Below are positions 1 to 7,993 of a stretch of DNA of 15,000 nucleotides, piece by piece (positions within the stretch are counted from its first letter, which is position 1; each line of letters opens with the position of its first letter). A program made the position numbers and the translations under genes. The stretch lies in assembly GCF_017916325.1 (NCBI RefSeq), contig NC_090170.1, forward strand, positions 130,001-145,000. The letters are read 5' to 3'. Origin of the DNA: Leishmania martiniquensis (taxonomy: Eukaryota; Euglenozoa; Kinetoplastea; Trypanosomatida; Trypanosomatidae). The notes below the pieces were generated by a model. It worked only from the letters and a program-made list of their open reading frames with translations. It did not search any database and was not told where the DNA came from.

Positions 1-330
1 GCCGTCAGCCTTTATCCTTCCCACCCTCTCTTCGCCTCCGAGCCCTATATATATATGTGTGTGTGCGTGTGTGTGAGTGTTTGTACGGACCGCCTCTACA
101 CACGCTGCTCTTTCTACCGTCCTCGCAGTTTTTGCTGCCCGTCTCACTCTCCGGCTCAGCCTCTTCTGTGACTGTTATGCGGCGCGCATGTGAGTCTCGT
201 GGGAGGCGCATTGCTGTGTAGTCTTTGGCGCTTCAACTTTGTCGTTTCTCGCGACTCCCTTGGCGTCGAAGCGGTTACGTCTGTCTACCTCTCCGTGTGC
301 GTGTGTGCGAGCCTTTTCGCTTCAACGCGC
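1..330. other. Intergenic spacer at left edge, simple repeats
   Basis: No convincing coding frame. It opens with pyrimidine-rich sequence, then a TA run (about 46-56) passing directly into a TG run (about 56-80). Frames crossing it are translations of these repeats. A pyrimidine-rich stretch at about 280-325 precedes the first ATG of the candidate small ORF at 331. The sequence is probably 3' UTR and spacer of a gene lying to the left. Confidence 0.6.
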
Positions 331-393
331 ATGTCGCAGACGGTGCCGTGGGATGAGATGAGTGAGGATGATGGAAGTGTGGAGGAGGGGTGA
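331..393 (+). CDS. Candidate 20-aa acidic small ORF (weak)
   Basis: An ATG-started frame of 20 codons ending in TGA, encoding MSQTVPWDEMSEDDGSVEEG. It is strongly acidic after the first seven residues and does not look like translated simple repeat, unlike most frames nearby. A pyrimidine-rich stretch and an AG (about 309) lie just upstream, so it could be the first ATG on a trans-spliced RNA. The same frame stays open after the TGA and continues as the 409-819 ORF. It could be an upstream ORF, the N-terminal half of a gene broken by TGA, or chance. No family is recognised. Confidence 0.2.
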   Translation: MSQTVPWDEMSEDDGSVEEG

Positions 394-408
394 GGAGAAG
401 GTGTGACG

Positions 409-819
409 ATGACGCCGTCCAATGGCTTCTCAGCTGACTTCTTTGGACAGAGAGGGGCGCAAAGCTTCGTGGAGGCAAGCGAGGACAAATCATTCAGCAT
501 GTCGCGAAAATTTTCTGTCGACAGCCGCACACTCGTACGCAGGCCGCGGCAACTCACCCACTCACCCCCCACACACACACAAACACAGAACGACTCTTGG
601 CTTTTACACACGACCCAAAGCGGTGAAAAGAAGAAGAACGAAAAGAGGGGAAAACTCGGAAGAAAGCAAAGAAAAGAGGGAAACAGCGACGCCAATGACG
701 GCACTTCCCACCTCCGCAGCAGCGGCAACGACAACGAAGGCAAAGGCAAAGAAAAAAAGGACCCTTTTTATTTGAAACGGTTCTCGGCTTCGTTTTCACT
801 TCTGTGTGTTCTTCTTTAG
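409..819 (+). CDS. Candidate hypothetical protein, basic low-complexity tail (weak)
   Basis: A 136-codon frame from an ATG at 409. The first 50 or so residues have mixed, protein-like composition, with segments such as SNGFSADFFGQRG and SMSRKFSVDSRTLVRR that carry potential basophilic phosphorylation sites. From about residue 52 it becomes translated CA repeat and then Lys/Arg/Glu-rich low complexity from an A/G-rich tract (617-760), which looks like non-coding sequence. The frame matches that of the acidic ORF at 331-393, separated by TGA 391-393 plus five codons. There is no recognised domain. It may be a lineage-specific small gene, a decayed one, or chance. The opposite strand is also open here, which weakens the case. 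Confidence 0.2.
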   Translation: MTPSNGFSADFFGQRGAQSFVEASEDKSFSMSRKFSVDSRTLVRRPRQLTHSPPTHTQTQNDSWLLHTTQSGEKKKNEKRGKLGRKQRKEGNSDANDGTSHLRSSGNDNEGKGKEKKDPFYLKRFSASFSLLCVLL

Positions 820-2027
820 TTGTAAACCACAGAGAAAGCACCTTCGCCGATGGAATAGGACTGCGAGCATGAAGCACAGCATCACACACACACGTTCACA
901 CACAAGAGGGAATCAGCTACACACTGCAACACCATCAAACTGCTGCTGCTGCAGCACCGCCTGCGCCGTTTAGGAGCACACCCATAGGGGTACGCTTTTC
1001 GCCCCTTTTCTGTAGGGTTGCGCCTTCGAGGGAGGAGTGACTTGAGGTGGCGCGAAGAACTGTGTGTCTGTGTGTGCGCAGAGTCATTAAAGCACGAAAG
1101 AAAAGCAATGGGAAGCAACCACCAGAGCACGCAGAATTCAAACCGAATCCGCTTTCTCATCCAAGAGCGGGGAGACGCGGATCGCACAGTCGCACGCGAT
1201 TGTGCAGACTGCGATGGCAACCAAAGCGCCGGATGCTCTCCTGTGCGCGCCTCCCTGAAAGTGGGCTGGGTTACTTTGTGTGATGATAGACTTGGCGCGT
1301 CTGCTGTGGCTCGGGGCGCGGCTCTTTTTCGGCTTGTGCACGCCACACGGTTGTTTGCTGTGTGTATGTGCGCTTGTGTGCGTGTACGCCGATGTGCTTC
1401 ACAAAGGAAGCGACGGCCAGATAGAAAGAGGCAGGCGCAGTGGGTGCTGGAGAAGACAGCCTGTTGCGGGGTGGGCGACCGGGTAGCTGCTTCATGTAGT
1501 TGCGCTCACTACCTCTCTCTACTTCACTCATACTGACATATGCACGCACGCACGCATTCACTCTTTCCGCTCTGTTGTCCCTTCCCTTTATCTCCGCCCT
1601 CCTCTCTTCATCCGCGCTTTGTTTTCCCTTCCGCGGCAACGGTTTTTTTTTTGTGTGTATGCTAACACGGACATCATGGGTATTCACGACACTAATTCCG
1701 GGCTCATCTCTTTCATGCGCGCACACTGATGCAACGCCCTCACAAGCACATCGCTTATCCTTTCGTTGCCTACTTCTTAACGACGAGGTGTTGCACAGAA
1801 GCAGCAACGACAACAACAAAGAGGAAGTGCAGGCCGGGCTACGTTCTTTCAGCACAAAGAAGTCTAAACGTTTCGTGGGCTGTCTCGCTCTTCTCGGACG
1901 CCGTCGCACCTCCGCATCATCACTTGCGCCAAGTATCTCTGTCGCGGTCTGTCTCTGCTCCCTCTGCTTTTTTTCTTCATAGTCGGTGCAGGGGGAGATC
2001 GTCAAGTCGCAGGACCATTTTGCAGGC

Positions 2028-2041
2028 ATATATATATATAT
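2028..2041. repeat. TA dinucleotide run
   Basis: Uninterrupted alternating T and A for about 14 bases in an otherwise G+C-rich spacer. Such runs are common in trypanosomatid intergenic DNA and usually vary in length between strains. Confidence 0.85.
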
Positions 2042-2325
2042 TTGCTGAGTGGTACTGAGGCGTCCGGGCACACGTGCGCTCAGCTGTGATGCAGTGCTAC
2101 CTGCACCTTTCTCCCTTTCATCTATAAGACCTTTTTCGGGTTCGTACATCTCTCTTTCTCGCCCTTCGCTTGGCACACACAAGTCCTCCGCGAAGAGGAG
2201 AGGTCTCGCCACTTTTGTGCTGCTCCTCTTCCCTTCCCCCCCCCAAACGCACACCCGCACACTGAAACCCATAGACGGCGCACTGAGCCCGCAAGCGAGC
2301 AACTTCTGCCTCTCCTGCCTCCCTC

Positions 2326-2346
2326 CACACACACACACACACACAC
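2326..2346. repeat. CA dinucleotide microsatellite
   Basis: About ten uninterrupted CA/AC units inside a C/T-rich stretch. It is read as repeated Thr-His or Val-Cys in various frames, which creates spurious ORFs around it. Confidence 0.9.
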
Positions 2347-2867
2347 GTGCAGAGAGCGAGCGAGAAGGGCGCGCAACACGGTAGCGTTTCTTCTTTTTTT
2401 TTCCATCACACATACATCTACTCCGCTAGAAGCCCACACAAACCTGCCGATCTGTTCTTTATTCTCATCGGAAACGCGAAGAGACACTTGCAGACGACTC
2501 GCCTACACCACGACAGCGCCACACACCCTGCGTTCTCCTCCCGCCTTTTCAGCCCCTCCCTTCGTGCAGACTAGCTCACGCACAAGCGCGCGCTTCCCCT
2601 CGACTGCATCGCCCCTTTTCAGACTCGTTCTTTATGGTGTTTCCTCGGTCGATTTTGTATTCATTTCCGTTGTTGCTGTTGCTCGTTTGTCTTGCGCACC
2701 GGCACCCTTGTGGATGTTCGCCGGCGTTCTATACAGTTACTTCTCTTCCGCGCATAGATACATACATACGGCGCACCGAGCGGTGGCGACTCACCTCTCC
2801 ACACTGCGCCATCTGGACCTCAGCCTGCCGTTTCGGTGCTTTCGTTTCCCTTTCTAATCGGCCGGCG

Positions 2868-2943
2868 CCCTCCCCTCTTTCTCTCTTCAGCCATACAGGA
2901 GGCGCTGCTGTTTTTTTTTCTTCTGCTACTCGCGGGTAGTCAG
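2868..2943 (+). promoter_or_regulatory. Polypyrimidine tracts and trans-splice acceptor for the thioredoxin-like gene
   Basis: Two pyrimidine tracts are followed by candidate acceptor AGs. The first is a long C/T stretch at 2868-2887 ending in CAG (2888-2890). The second is a T-rich run at 2910-2928 followed by TAG (2937-2939) and CAG (2941-2943). Use of the last AG would leave a 5' UTR of 12 nt before the spliced leader joins. The arrangement is what trypanosomatid spliced-leader addition requires and supports the ATG at 2956 as start. Which AG is used cannot be told from sequence. Confidence 0.6.
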
Positions 2944-2955
2944 GGAATCCAAACC

Positions 2956-4800
2956 ATGCTCGCGTTCACGACTACTTCCGTGGAGCAAGAGCCAGCAGTG
3001 AAGCGGCTAAAGGTCGATAGCCCTTCAGCGTCTTTGGACTGCGAAGACGACGGCGACAGCAGTTACAGCAGTGCGCCGCACATTGCAGTAGTCGATCCTG
3101 TGTCCGTGGACGCGCAGCGTAGACATCCCCTTTCCAAGCACGCAGACCCCTCTGCGACGGAGATAGTGAACGGCGTCTCTCCCGAGGAGGTCTCCCTGTC
3201 GTACTCGTCCAGGAGCCGTTCCAGCGGTGATGAGGTTGGCGGTAGCAGAGATGGAAGGGAGGCGAGCGACAGTCGTGTCTCTTCTCCAGTGACGCGGCAG
3301 TGCAGCGGTGACGCGTGGAGCATTACGCGCACGTCGACGGGGTCTGCCGTGGTGGCTGCCTCCACTGTCGCTCTTGGTACAGCTGCCGTGCCACTTCCGG
3401 TCACAACAAACGGCGCCATCACCACACTGCGCAGTCTTGGCCAACTTCAGTCGCTCGTGAGTAGCACAAACACAACACTCGCCATGGAGAAGGTGCACCC
3501 CAGCCTGCGGCTCAAGCCTGGCGAGACAGTGATGCTGCTGCTGCACTTTGACGAAACATCCCTGCGGTCGCTTCTTAACAGCGCGACGGCGGAGCTGTCG
3601 CAGATGCGCGTCTTTACGCTTAACCTGGCGAAGCTGCCGCCGCAGGACTACGAGGCGACTCCCGAGAAGCACCCGAGTGCCGGTGGCTGTACGAGCAGCG
3701 CCGGCGCTTGCGTTGATATGCGGCGTGGGGGCAGCGCTGCGACTCTAGAGGGCGGAGCCACACAGGCCACCATCCACGGTGGTGAGGAAGAAGAAGAGGA
3801 GGAGCTGGTGCCGGCGGTGCATCCGATGGCTGTGTCGACAGGTGACGCAGCGGAGACGAGCGCCGTGCCAGAGAAGGAGGGCCTTCCCCGTGTGTCAGGC
3901 TCCGCCGGCGGCGCCCTCGGCGATGGCGCAAGTGTCTCCTCTCTCTCGAGCGATCTGCACCATGCTAGCGTCGTGATCAGCGCCAAGGTGCACCACATGT
4001 TGGCGGTGGACACCATACTGAACCCCCATGCCTCCCAACAGCAGCGTGGCCATGGGAGCAGCGACGGCAGTGCCGCTGCCATGGGTAAGAATGAGCCGTT
4101 GCTGTTGCCAGCCATGATTGTCTGGCGCGCCGCCGGTGCCCCACGCGATGAGTACCCGCCGAATCCGCCGCAGACTTACTCCTCCCAGCCTCCGCCCACA
4201 TCCGGCGAGCTCTTTTGCGATCGTTTCGCTGCTCAGGGCGGGCCGCTGGTAGTGAAGGAGGCGACGGGGGTCGATCAGGTGCACTCCTTGACCTTGTTCC
4301 GCCCCGTCTTTACCATGGAGCATCTTTTTCGCACCCTCGTCCGCACTACCGCGCCGTCTTTTGCCGCCAGGGGTGCCGGTGCCAAGTCCCGTACGGTGCT
4401 GTACCTGGGAGCATCGTGGTGCCCACCCTGCATGCGTTTCGTGCGCGAGATGCCCCGGCTCATGCGTGAGGATCTGCCGTCGAGTGTCGTGTGCACCTTG
4501 AAGGCGGACATGGACTTGGCCAAGCCCATCTACGACTACTTCAAGGTGGAGATAATCCCTACCTTTGTCGTCCTGGACAATGAGGTGCTCATGCAGTGCC
4601 ACGAGAGCGTACAGCGTCAACAGAGCAGTGCTAACGGCTGCAGCGGCGGCGGCGGAGCCTCGCAGCTCGACTTTGCCCGCACCATCCAGGAGGCCTTCTC
4701 TAAGGCAGAGCTCGGCCGCCTGCAGAACTCCGATAGACACCTTGTCAGCACCTTCATCTCGAAGCACAGCGAATCGCTAAGGTTTGATGAGGACTTCTGA
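2956..4800 (+). CDS. Thioredoxin-fold (tryparedoxin-like) protein with NLS-like N-terminus
   Basis: A 614-aa frame with strongly G/C-ending codons. The ATG at 2956 is the first in frame, has A at -3, and follows a splice-acceptor region; the upstream GTG at 2836 lies inside that region. Residues 13-21 (PAVKRLKVD) resemble a monopartite nuclear localisation signal. Residues about 22-175 and 236-330 are Ser/Gly/Ala-rich and look disordered, with seven Glu at 277-283. Two better-structured islands are about 180-235 (after VHPSLRLKPGETVMLLLHFD) and 334-355. The C-terminal domain starts near 455. It has beta strand TVLYLGASW, the redox motif W488-C-P-P-C492, and the cis-Pro signature IIPTF at about 533-537. 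A Gly/Ser/Gln insert (about 555-572) precedes the last helix. By family knowledge, WCPPC is the tryparedoxin/nucleoredoxin form and acts in thiol-disulfide exchange. The length is far beyond an ordinary tryparedoxin, so substrate and partner are unknown. A redox role in the nucleus is inference. Confidence 0.9.
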   Translation: MLAFTTTSVEQEPAVKRLKVDSPSASLDCEDDGDSSYSSAPHIAVVDPVSVDAQRRHPLSKHADPSATEIVNGVSPEEVSLSYSSRSRSSGDEVGGSRDGREASDSRVSSPVTRQCSGDAWSITRTSTGSAVVAASTVALGTAAVPLPVTTNGAITTLRSLGQLQSLVSSTNTTLAMEKVHPSLRLKPGETVMLLLHFDETSLRSLLNSATAELSQMRVFTLNLAKLPPQDYEATPEKHPSAGGCTSSAGACVDMRRGGSAATLEGGATQATIHGGEEEEEEELVPAVHPMAVSTGDAAETSAVPEKEGLPRVSGSAGGALGDGASVSSLSSDLHHASVVISAKVHHMLAVDTILNPHASQQQRGHGSSDGSAAAMGKNEPLLLPAMIVWRAAGAPRDEYPPNPPQTYSSQPPPTSGELFCDRFAAQGGPLVVKEATGVDQVHSLTLFRPVFTMEHLFRTLVRTTAPSFAARGAGAKSRTVLYLGASWCPPCMRFVREMPRLMREDLPSSVVCTLKADMDLAKPIYDYFKVEIIPTFVVLDNEVLMQCHESVQRQQSSANGCSGGGGASQLDFARTIQEAFSKAELGRLQNSDRHLVSTFISKHSESLRFDEDF

Positions 4801-5690
4801 GAGGTGCCACCAATCGCAGGTGCCGTTGCGGCGACCACGGCCCCACGGCCACGCCCCTGTTGCCGTGCTTGACCTCTTCCCTTTACCTGCCGCGCCCGCA
4901 AGTTGCCTTTTCACGAGCGTTTGCCGGCGTTTTTTTCATTGAGGGGCCCTCCTTTTTTCCAGTCTCATGCGCCTTCAGCCACAATCGCGCACGGGCGCCG
5001 TTTCGTGACCGCGGCGGAGTGCTTCACATTGCATGCATCGTGATCGCGCCGCTTCTGTCAGCGATCCAGGCTGGCGCACACGCACCTCTTAGTATATACA
5101 TATATCGGCGCGTGTGCGGAGGGCCCTCTTCCTTCCTCCGCGTCATGGCGGTTTCTCCTTCTTTTTGTGTGTGCTTGTGCCCCCGTTTGTTGGCGGTCCT
5201 TCTAAACTCGTATCGTAATGTTCTTCTCTTCCTCTGCCCACCCCCCTAACACACACACACACGGCGGGGGTGTCTGCATATGTCGCTCAGCTCTTTCCGC
5301 ATTTGGCCCCATTTTCACTTTGTGATTCGTTCTGCTTGAGTGGCCGGGTGGCGCTCTGGGGGAGGAATGTGATGTGTGCACGCAGACGTGTGTTGAAATG
5401 GCATTACTTGCCTTGTAAACGGCGAAACGACTCCGGCCTTGTCCAATCCTCTTGCGTTCATACTCTGTCGATGTGCCCGGAGCACTCTTCACAGTATGTG
5501 ACTGTTCACTTGTCTGAACGCTTCGCTGCGGCTCCGGCAACGGCCGGAAAGGAGCGACAGATAAAGGCGAAGCGGGCGAAACAGTCATCACTCTTACCCC
5601 TCCCCCCACACACTACGCACAGGAGAGGCAGAGAAACATGATTACGTGAGATCATTCAGGGTATAAATGTTTCCATTCGAGGCGTCCATT
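4801..5690. other. 3' UTR and spacer after the thioredoxin-like gene
   Basis: No coding frame is supported. It contains T-rich tracts, a short TA run (about 5094-5104) and a CA repeat (5250-5262). Frames of 120-135 codons here translate repeats and C/T-rich sequence. It most likely carries the 3' UTR of the preceding gene. Confidence 0.6.
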
Positions 5691-5831
5691 CTACCGTAGA
5701 GCTTGAGCGACATTCCGCGCCACAGCCCGCGGCGGGCCCATCGCGTGGCTGCGGAGCAGCCGTAGAGAAGCCCTACCGCAACGCCGCCGGCTCAGTGGCC
5801 GGAGCGCCGCATCTGACTTAAACGCTGCACA

Positions 5832-5858
5832 GACACACACCACACACACACACACACC
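5832..5858. repeat. CA dinucleotide microsatellite (imperfect)
   Basis: An ACAC run with one CC interruption near its middle. It sits within the atypical G+C-rich block. Confidence 0.85.
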
Positions 5859-6064
5859 AAGCTTGCAGGTCACCTCACAGCCGCGCCCATGATGCCGGCC
5901 GACACGAGTGGCGCATCTCTCGGTGCGGCTTAGGCACCCCACACGAGTAGGCAGTAAGGGCGAGGCGAGACGCGGCCAAGCCCCGCCAGCGCTCCGTCCC
6001 TCGTGAGGATGGCACAAGCACGCCCGACGCCCACGGGCCGCTTAGGCGGCACGCCATTGAGGAC

Positions 6065-6295
6065 ATGACTGCTGGCATCAGCAGCGACGGGGCGCTCCGA
6101 CGTGGCCACGGCGTACGCACTGGACTCTTCTTCCACCACCGCCCGACGGGGTTCATGATCGGCGGGGCCGACTGCCTGGCCCTTCCACGGGGAGGGGTGT
6201 ACTGGGCTCTGGGGCACCGCGCACTCAAGTCTTTCACCTCTGTCGTGGGAGTGCCATTCAGCGAAAGCGGAGGGAGCCATTTGAAAGATAGATGA
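6065..6295 (+). CDS. Candidate 76-aa ORF inside the atypical block (weak)
   Basis: An ATG-started frame with mostly G/C third positions and mixed composition, including FMIGGADCLALPRGG and GVPFSESGGSHLKDR. There is no recognised domain, no transmembrane stretch, and no pyrimidine tract with AG directly upstream, which argues against a trans-spliced gene. The minus strand is open over the same bases. It may be a retroposon or gene relic rather than a working gene. Confidence 0.15.
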   Translation: MTAGISSDGALRRGHGVRTGLFFHHRPTGFMIGGADCLALPRGGVYWALGHRALKSFTSVVGVPFSESGGSHLKDR

Positions 6296-6367
6296 GGCTG
6301 CCGTGTTGTGTGGGGTGGCGCGTGGCTGCGCGCCCGGCGTATTTGCGTCCGCGGATAGGGCTTGTGT

Positions 6368-6384
6368 GGGTGAGCGGCTCACCC
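6368..6384. repeat. Short perfect inverted repeat (8-bp arms)
   Basis: GGGTGAGC and GCTCACCC are separated by a single G. A further copy of GGCTCACCC lies about 30 bases downstream (near 6409-6418). With so short a loop it is more a palindromic site than an RNA hairpin. Its location at the right edge of the atypical block is the only hint of meaning. Confidence 0.7.
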
Positions 6385-6390
6385 ATTACC

Positions 6391-7952
6391 TTTTTCCATG
6401 ACTGCCATGGCTCACCCGCCGTACATGTATACATACACAAATATATATCTATCTAGCTGTCTGCGCGCGCGCGTGCCTTGGTTGCTCTCGCTGTCTCCCT
6501 CCCCCTTTTTCGTTTTGGCTCGAATTTTCGGCGTTAGCCGCTGGCGGGTACGAACAGGAGCAGTAAAGCTAGTGTCACTTGTATGCCAAGGGAATTGCGC
6601 CCACTGCGCCCGCCCGCAGTCGGTGCGAATTCTCTATCGCAGAGGCGGTAATGCATCTCTCTGAAGCCCCGCTTTCCACTTTCCGTCGGCAGGGCGGCGT
6701 GGTAGATTGCTTTGCGGCTGCGGAGTGGTTGTTGCCCTTCTGCACACCGGGAACTATCCCAAGAAACGCATCGTCGTGTCTATCTCGATTCCTTTTATCT
6801 CTAGTCTTCCTCCTTCCTCGCGGCTATATTGCGTGCATCGATGCATTTTTTTAACCCTTCCTCCTCCGCCCTCGCTCCCCTGTTCACCAACCCACTCGTC
6901 GGTGCACCAAATACACCATCATCGACAGCATTATCACGGCACTAAAACACACTTCAACGACTGTCTGAGATCATCTTCGTTTCACTGCAAAGTAGCTTAA
7001 GGTGAGGAAGCTCGAAAATCTGGCCGCGCCTTTTTTTTTGTGCTCCGGCTGAAACGTACTTCGTTTACCTCTCACTTTCGTCGTTTCCACACTTCTCTCC
7101 GACGCGCACGCTCGTTTCTCTTTCCACTTCACCAAACCACACACACACAAGAAAAAAATACATATCACCCACACATACGTACGCGCTGAGAGAGAGCGAG
7201 CGAGCGAGAGAGGCAAACGCGCCATAGTAATCAAGGCACAGGCGCGCACATCGCGCGGGCTCTGCCGCTGTAAATACACTCCTCACTTCTCTGCTGCAGA
7301 GTACTGTCGCCACCGCTGCTACATACGCATTTCATATCTCGGCGCTCGGTGCCGAGCTGCCCCCCTCCCCTTCCCCTTCCTCTCCCCCGATCTGTCTCCT
7401 CGGCGCGTTCCGATATTCTGCTCGAGTTAAACGTATCTGATCTTTTTTCTTTAGGTGCCGAGCGTTGGGGCTTGTACGCGTTCGCGCATTCTGGCACGAA
7501 GAGGGGGTCGGTCGCGAACGGAGGCGCATTCGCGCGACTCTTTCCCCTCTTTTTTCCCCTTCCTGTGCTGTAGCGGTGGTTTTTGACGCTCTCCCGTCTC
7601 CGCCGACCCGTCCCCGCGTGACTGTGGCATTCACATTCGCTTTTTCTGCTCTTTGCCGCCTCCCCCCTCACCTCCTCTTCGTCCCCTCCAGAGCGCGTCT
7701 TCATTTGCAGCGAACGGGTCCGTTTCTCTCTCTGTCTCGTCTTCTTGTTTGACGTGCCGAAGTGGTTGCGTGTAGAAGTACTTCCGCTTGACTTCGTCGC
7801 TTTGCTCGCTCATCTACCACCATCCCCCCCTCACACACACACACACCGCGGTAAACGCAGTCGCTCTTCTCGCCTCGTTTGAACACCTTTTTTCGCTGCC
7901 TCAATCCCCGTCTTGCACCACCCTCCTGCGCGTACCGTTGCCTCTGCTGACT
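6391..7952. other. Spacer upstream of the RIIa-tailed gene
   Basis: The usual spacer texture returns: long C/T-rich stretches (for example 7350-7390 and 7540-7570), a T run at about 7030-7039, CA repeats (7138-7149, 7832-7847) and a GA-rich run at about 7189-7212. No frame has a recognisable domain or sustained G/C-ending codons. The region must contain the polyadenylation site of the preceding transcript and the splice region of the next, since the two are coupled in trypanosomatids. Confidence 0.6.
7832..7847. repeat. CA dinucleotide microsatellite
   Basis: An uninterrupted CA run following a C-rich stretch, about 150 bases before the start codon of the next gene. Confidence 0.9.
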
Positions 7953-7963
7953 TTTGTAGTCAG
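7881..7963 (+). promoter_or_regulatory. Pyrimidine tracts and trans-splice acceptor for the RIIa-tailed gene
   Basis: Pyrimidine-rich stretches run from about 7884 to 7956 and are followed by TAG (7957-7959) and CAG (7961-7963). Use of either would give a 5' UTR of about 30-34 nt, and the ATG at 7994 would be the first in the mRNA. A further AG directly abuts that ATG and would leave no 5' UTR. Confidence 0.5.
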
Positions 7964-7993
7964 CACTGTCTTCTTCGTTGCCTACTCGCCCAG

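Larger units (their letters stand above)
820..2880. other. Long spacer / 5' flank rich in pyrimidine tracts
   Basis: About 2 kb with no supported gene. It contains CA repeats (881-893, 2326-2346), a TA run (2028-2041), homopolymer T and A tracts, and many C/T-rich stretches on the + strand. Long frames on the minus strand here consist of translations of purine-rich complement and TG repeats and show no domain. The texture is that of a trypanosomatid intergenic region between genes transcribed left to right. It probably holds the 3' UTR and polyadenylation region of an upstream gene, but no boundary can be placed. Confidence 0.6.
5690..6390. other. Atypical G+C-rich block, possible degenerate retroposon fragment
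   Basis: About 700 bases that differ from the sequence on either side. Pyrimidine tracts are absent, G+C is high, and protein-like frames are open on both strands (minus 5930-6382, plus 6065-6295). A CA repeat (about 5832-5858) interrupts the left part, and a 17-base palindrome closes the right end (6368-6384). Lying in the spacer behind a gene and being several hundred bases long fits a SIDER-type degenerate retroposon, but no diagnostic 5' signature or A-rich tail was recognised. It could also be a decayed gene. The call rests on composition only. Confidence 0.3.

Noticed and set aside
285..749. Minus-strand 154-codon frame over the left-hand candidate ORFs
   Set aside because: Its first half is a translated polypyrimidine tract (Phe/Leu/Pro/Ser) and TG repeat. 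The latter half is somewhat protein-like, but it lies antisense to an equally plausible + frame and shows no domain.
1108..1536. + strand ORF beginning Met-Gly-Ser-Asn (possible myristoylation start)
   Set aside because: Third positions are near background, the end is translated TG repeat (Cys/Val/Arg-rich), and no splice-acceptor arrangement precedes it. A Met-Gly start alone is weak evidence.
1271..2413. A 380-codon open frame on the minus strand
   Set aside because: It is complementary to pyrimidine-rich, repeat-laden + strand sequence. Such complements are purine-rich and poor in stop codons. The translation contains Val-Cys and Ile-Tyr runs from TG and TA repeats, Lys/Arg-rich patches, and no domain or sustained coding codon bias.
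2836..2955. N-terminal extension of the thioredoxin-like protein from GTG at 2836
   Set aside because: The extension overlaps the pyrimidine tracts and AG acceptors, so it would be removed or lie upstream of the mRNA start. It is hydrophobic only because of translated C/T tracts, and trypanosomatid genes start at ATG.
3895..4767. A 290-codon minus-strand frame opposite the thioredoxin-like gene
   Set aside because: It is a shadow of the + strand gene, whose active-site motif, codon bias and splice region are clear. Third-position G/C bias on one strand commonly leaves the opposite strand open.
5785..5830. tRNA A-box-like sequence (GGCTCAGTGGCC)
   Set aside because: No matching B box, acceptor stem or cloverleaf follows, so it is not a tRNA gene.
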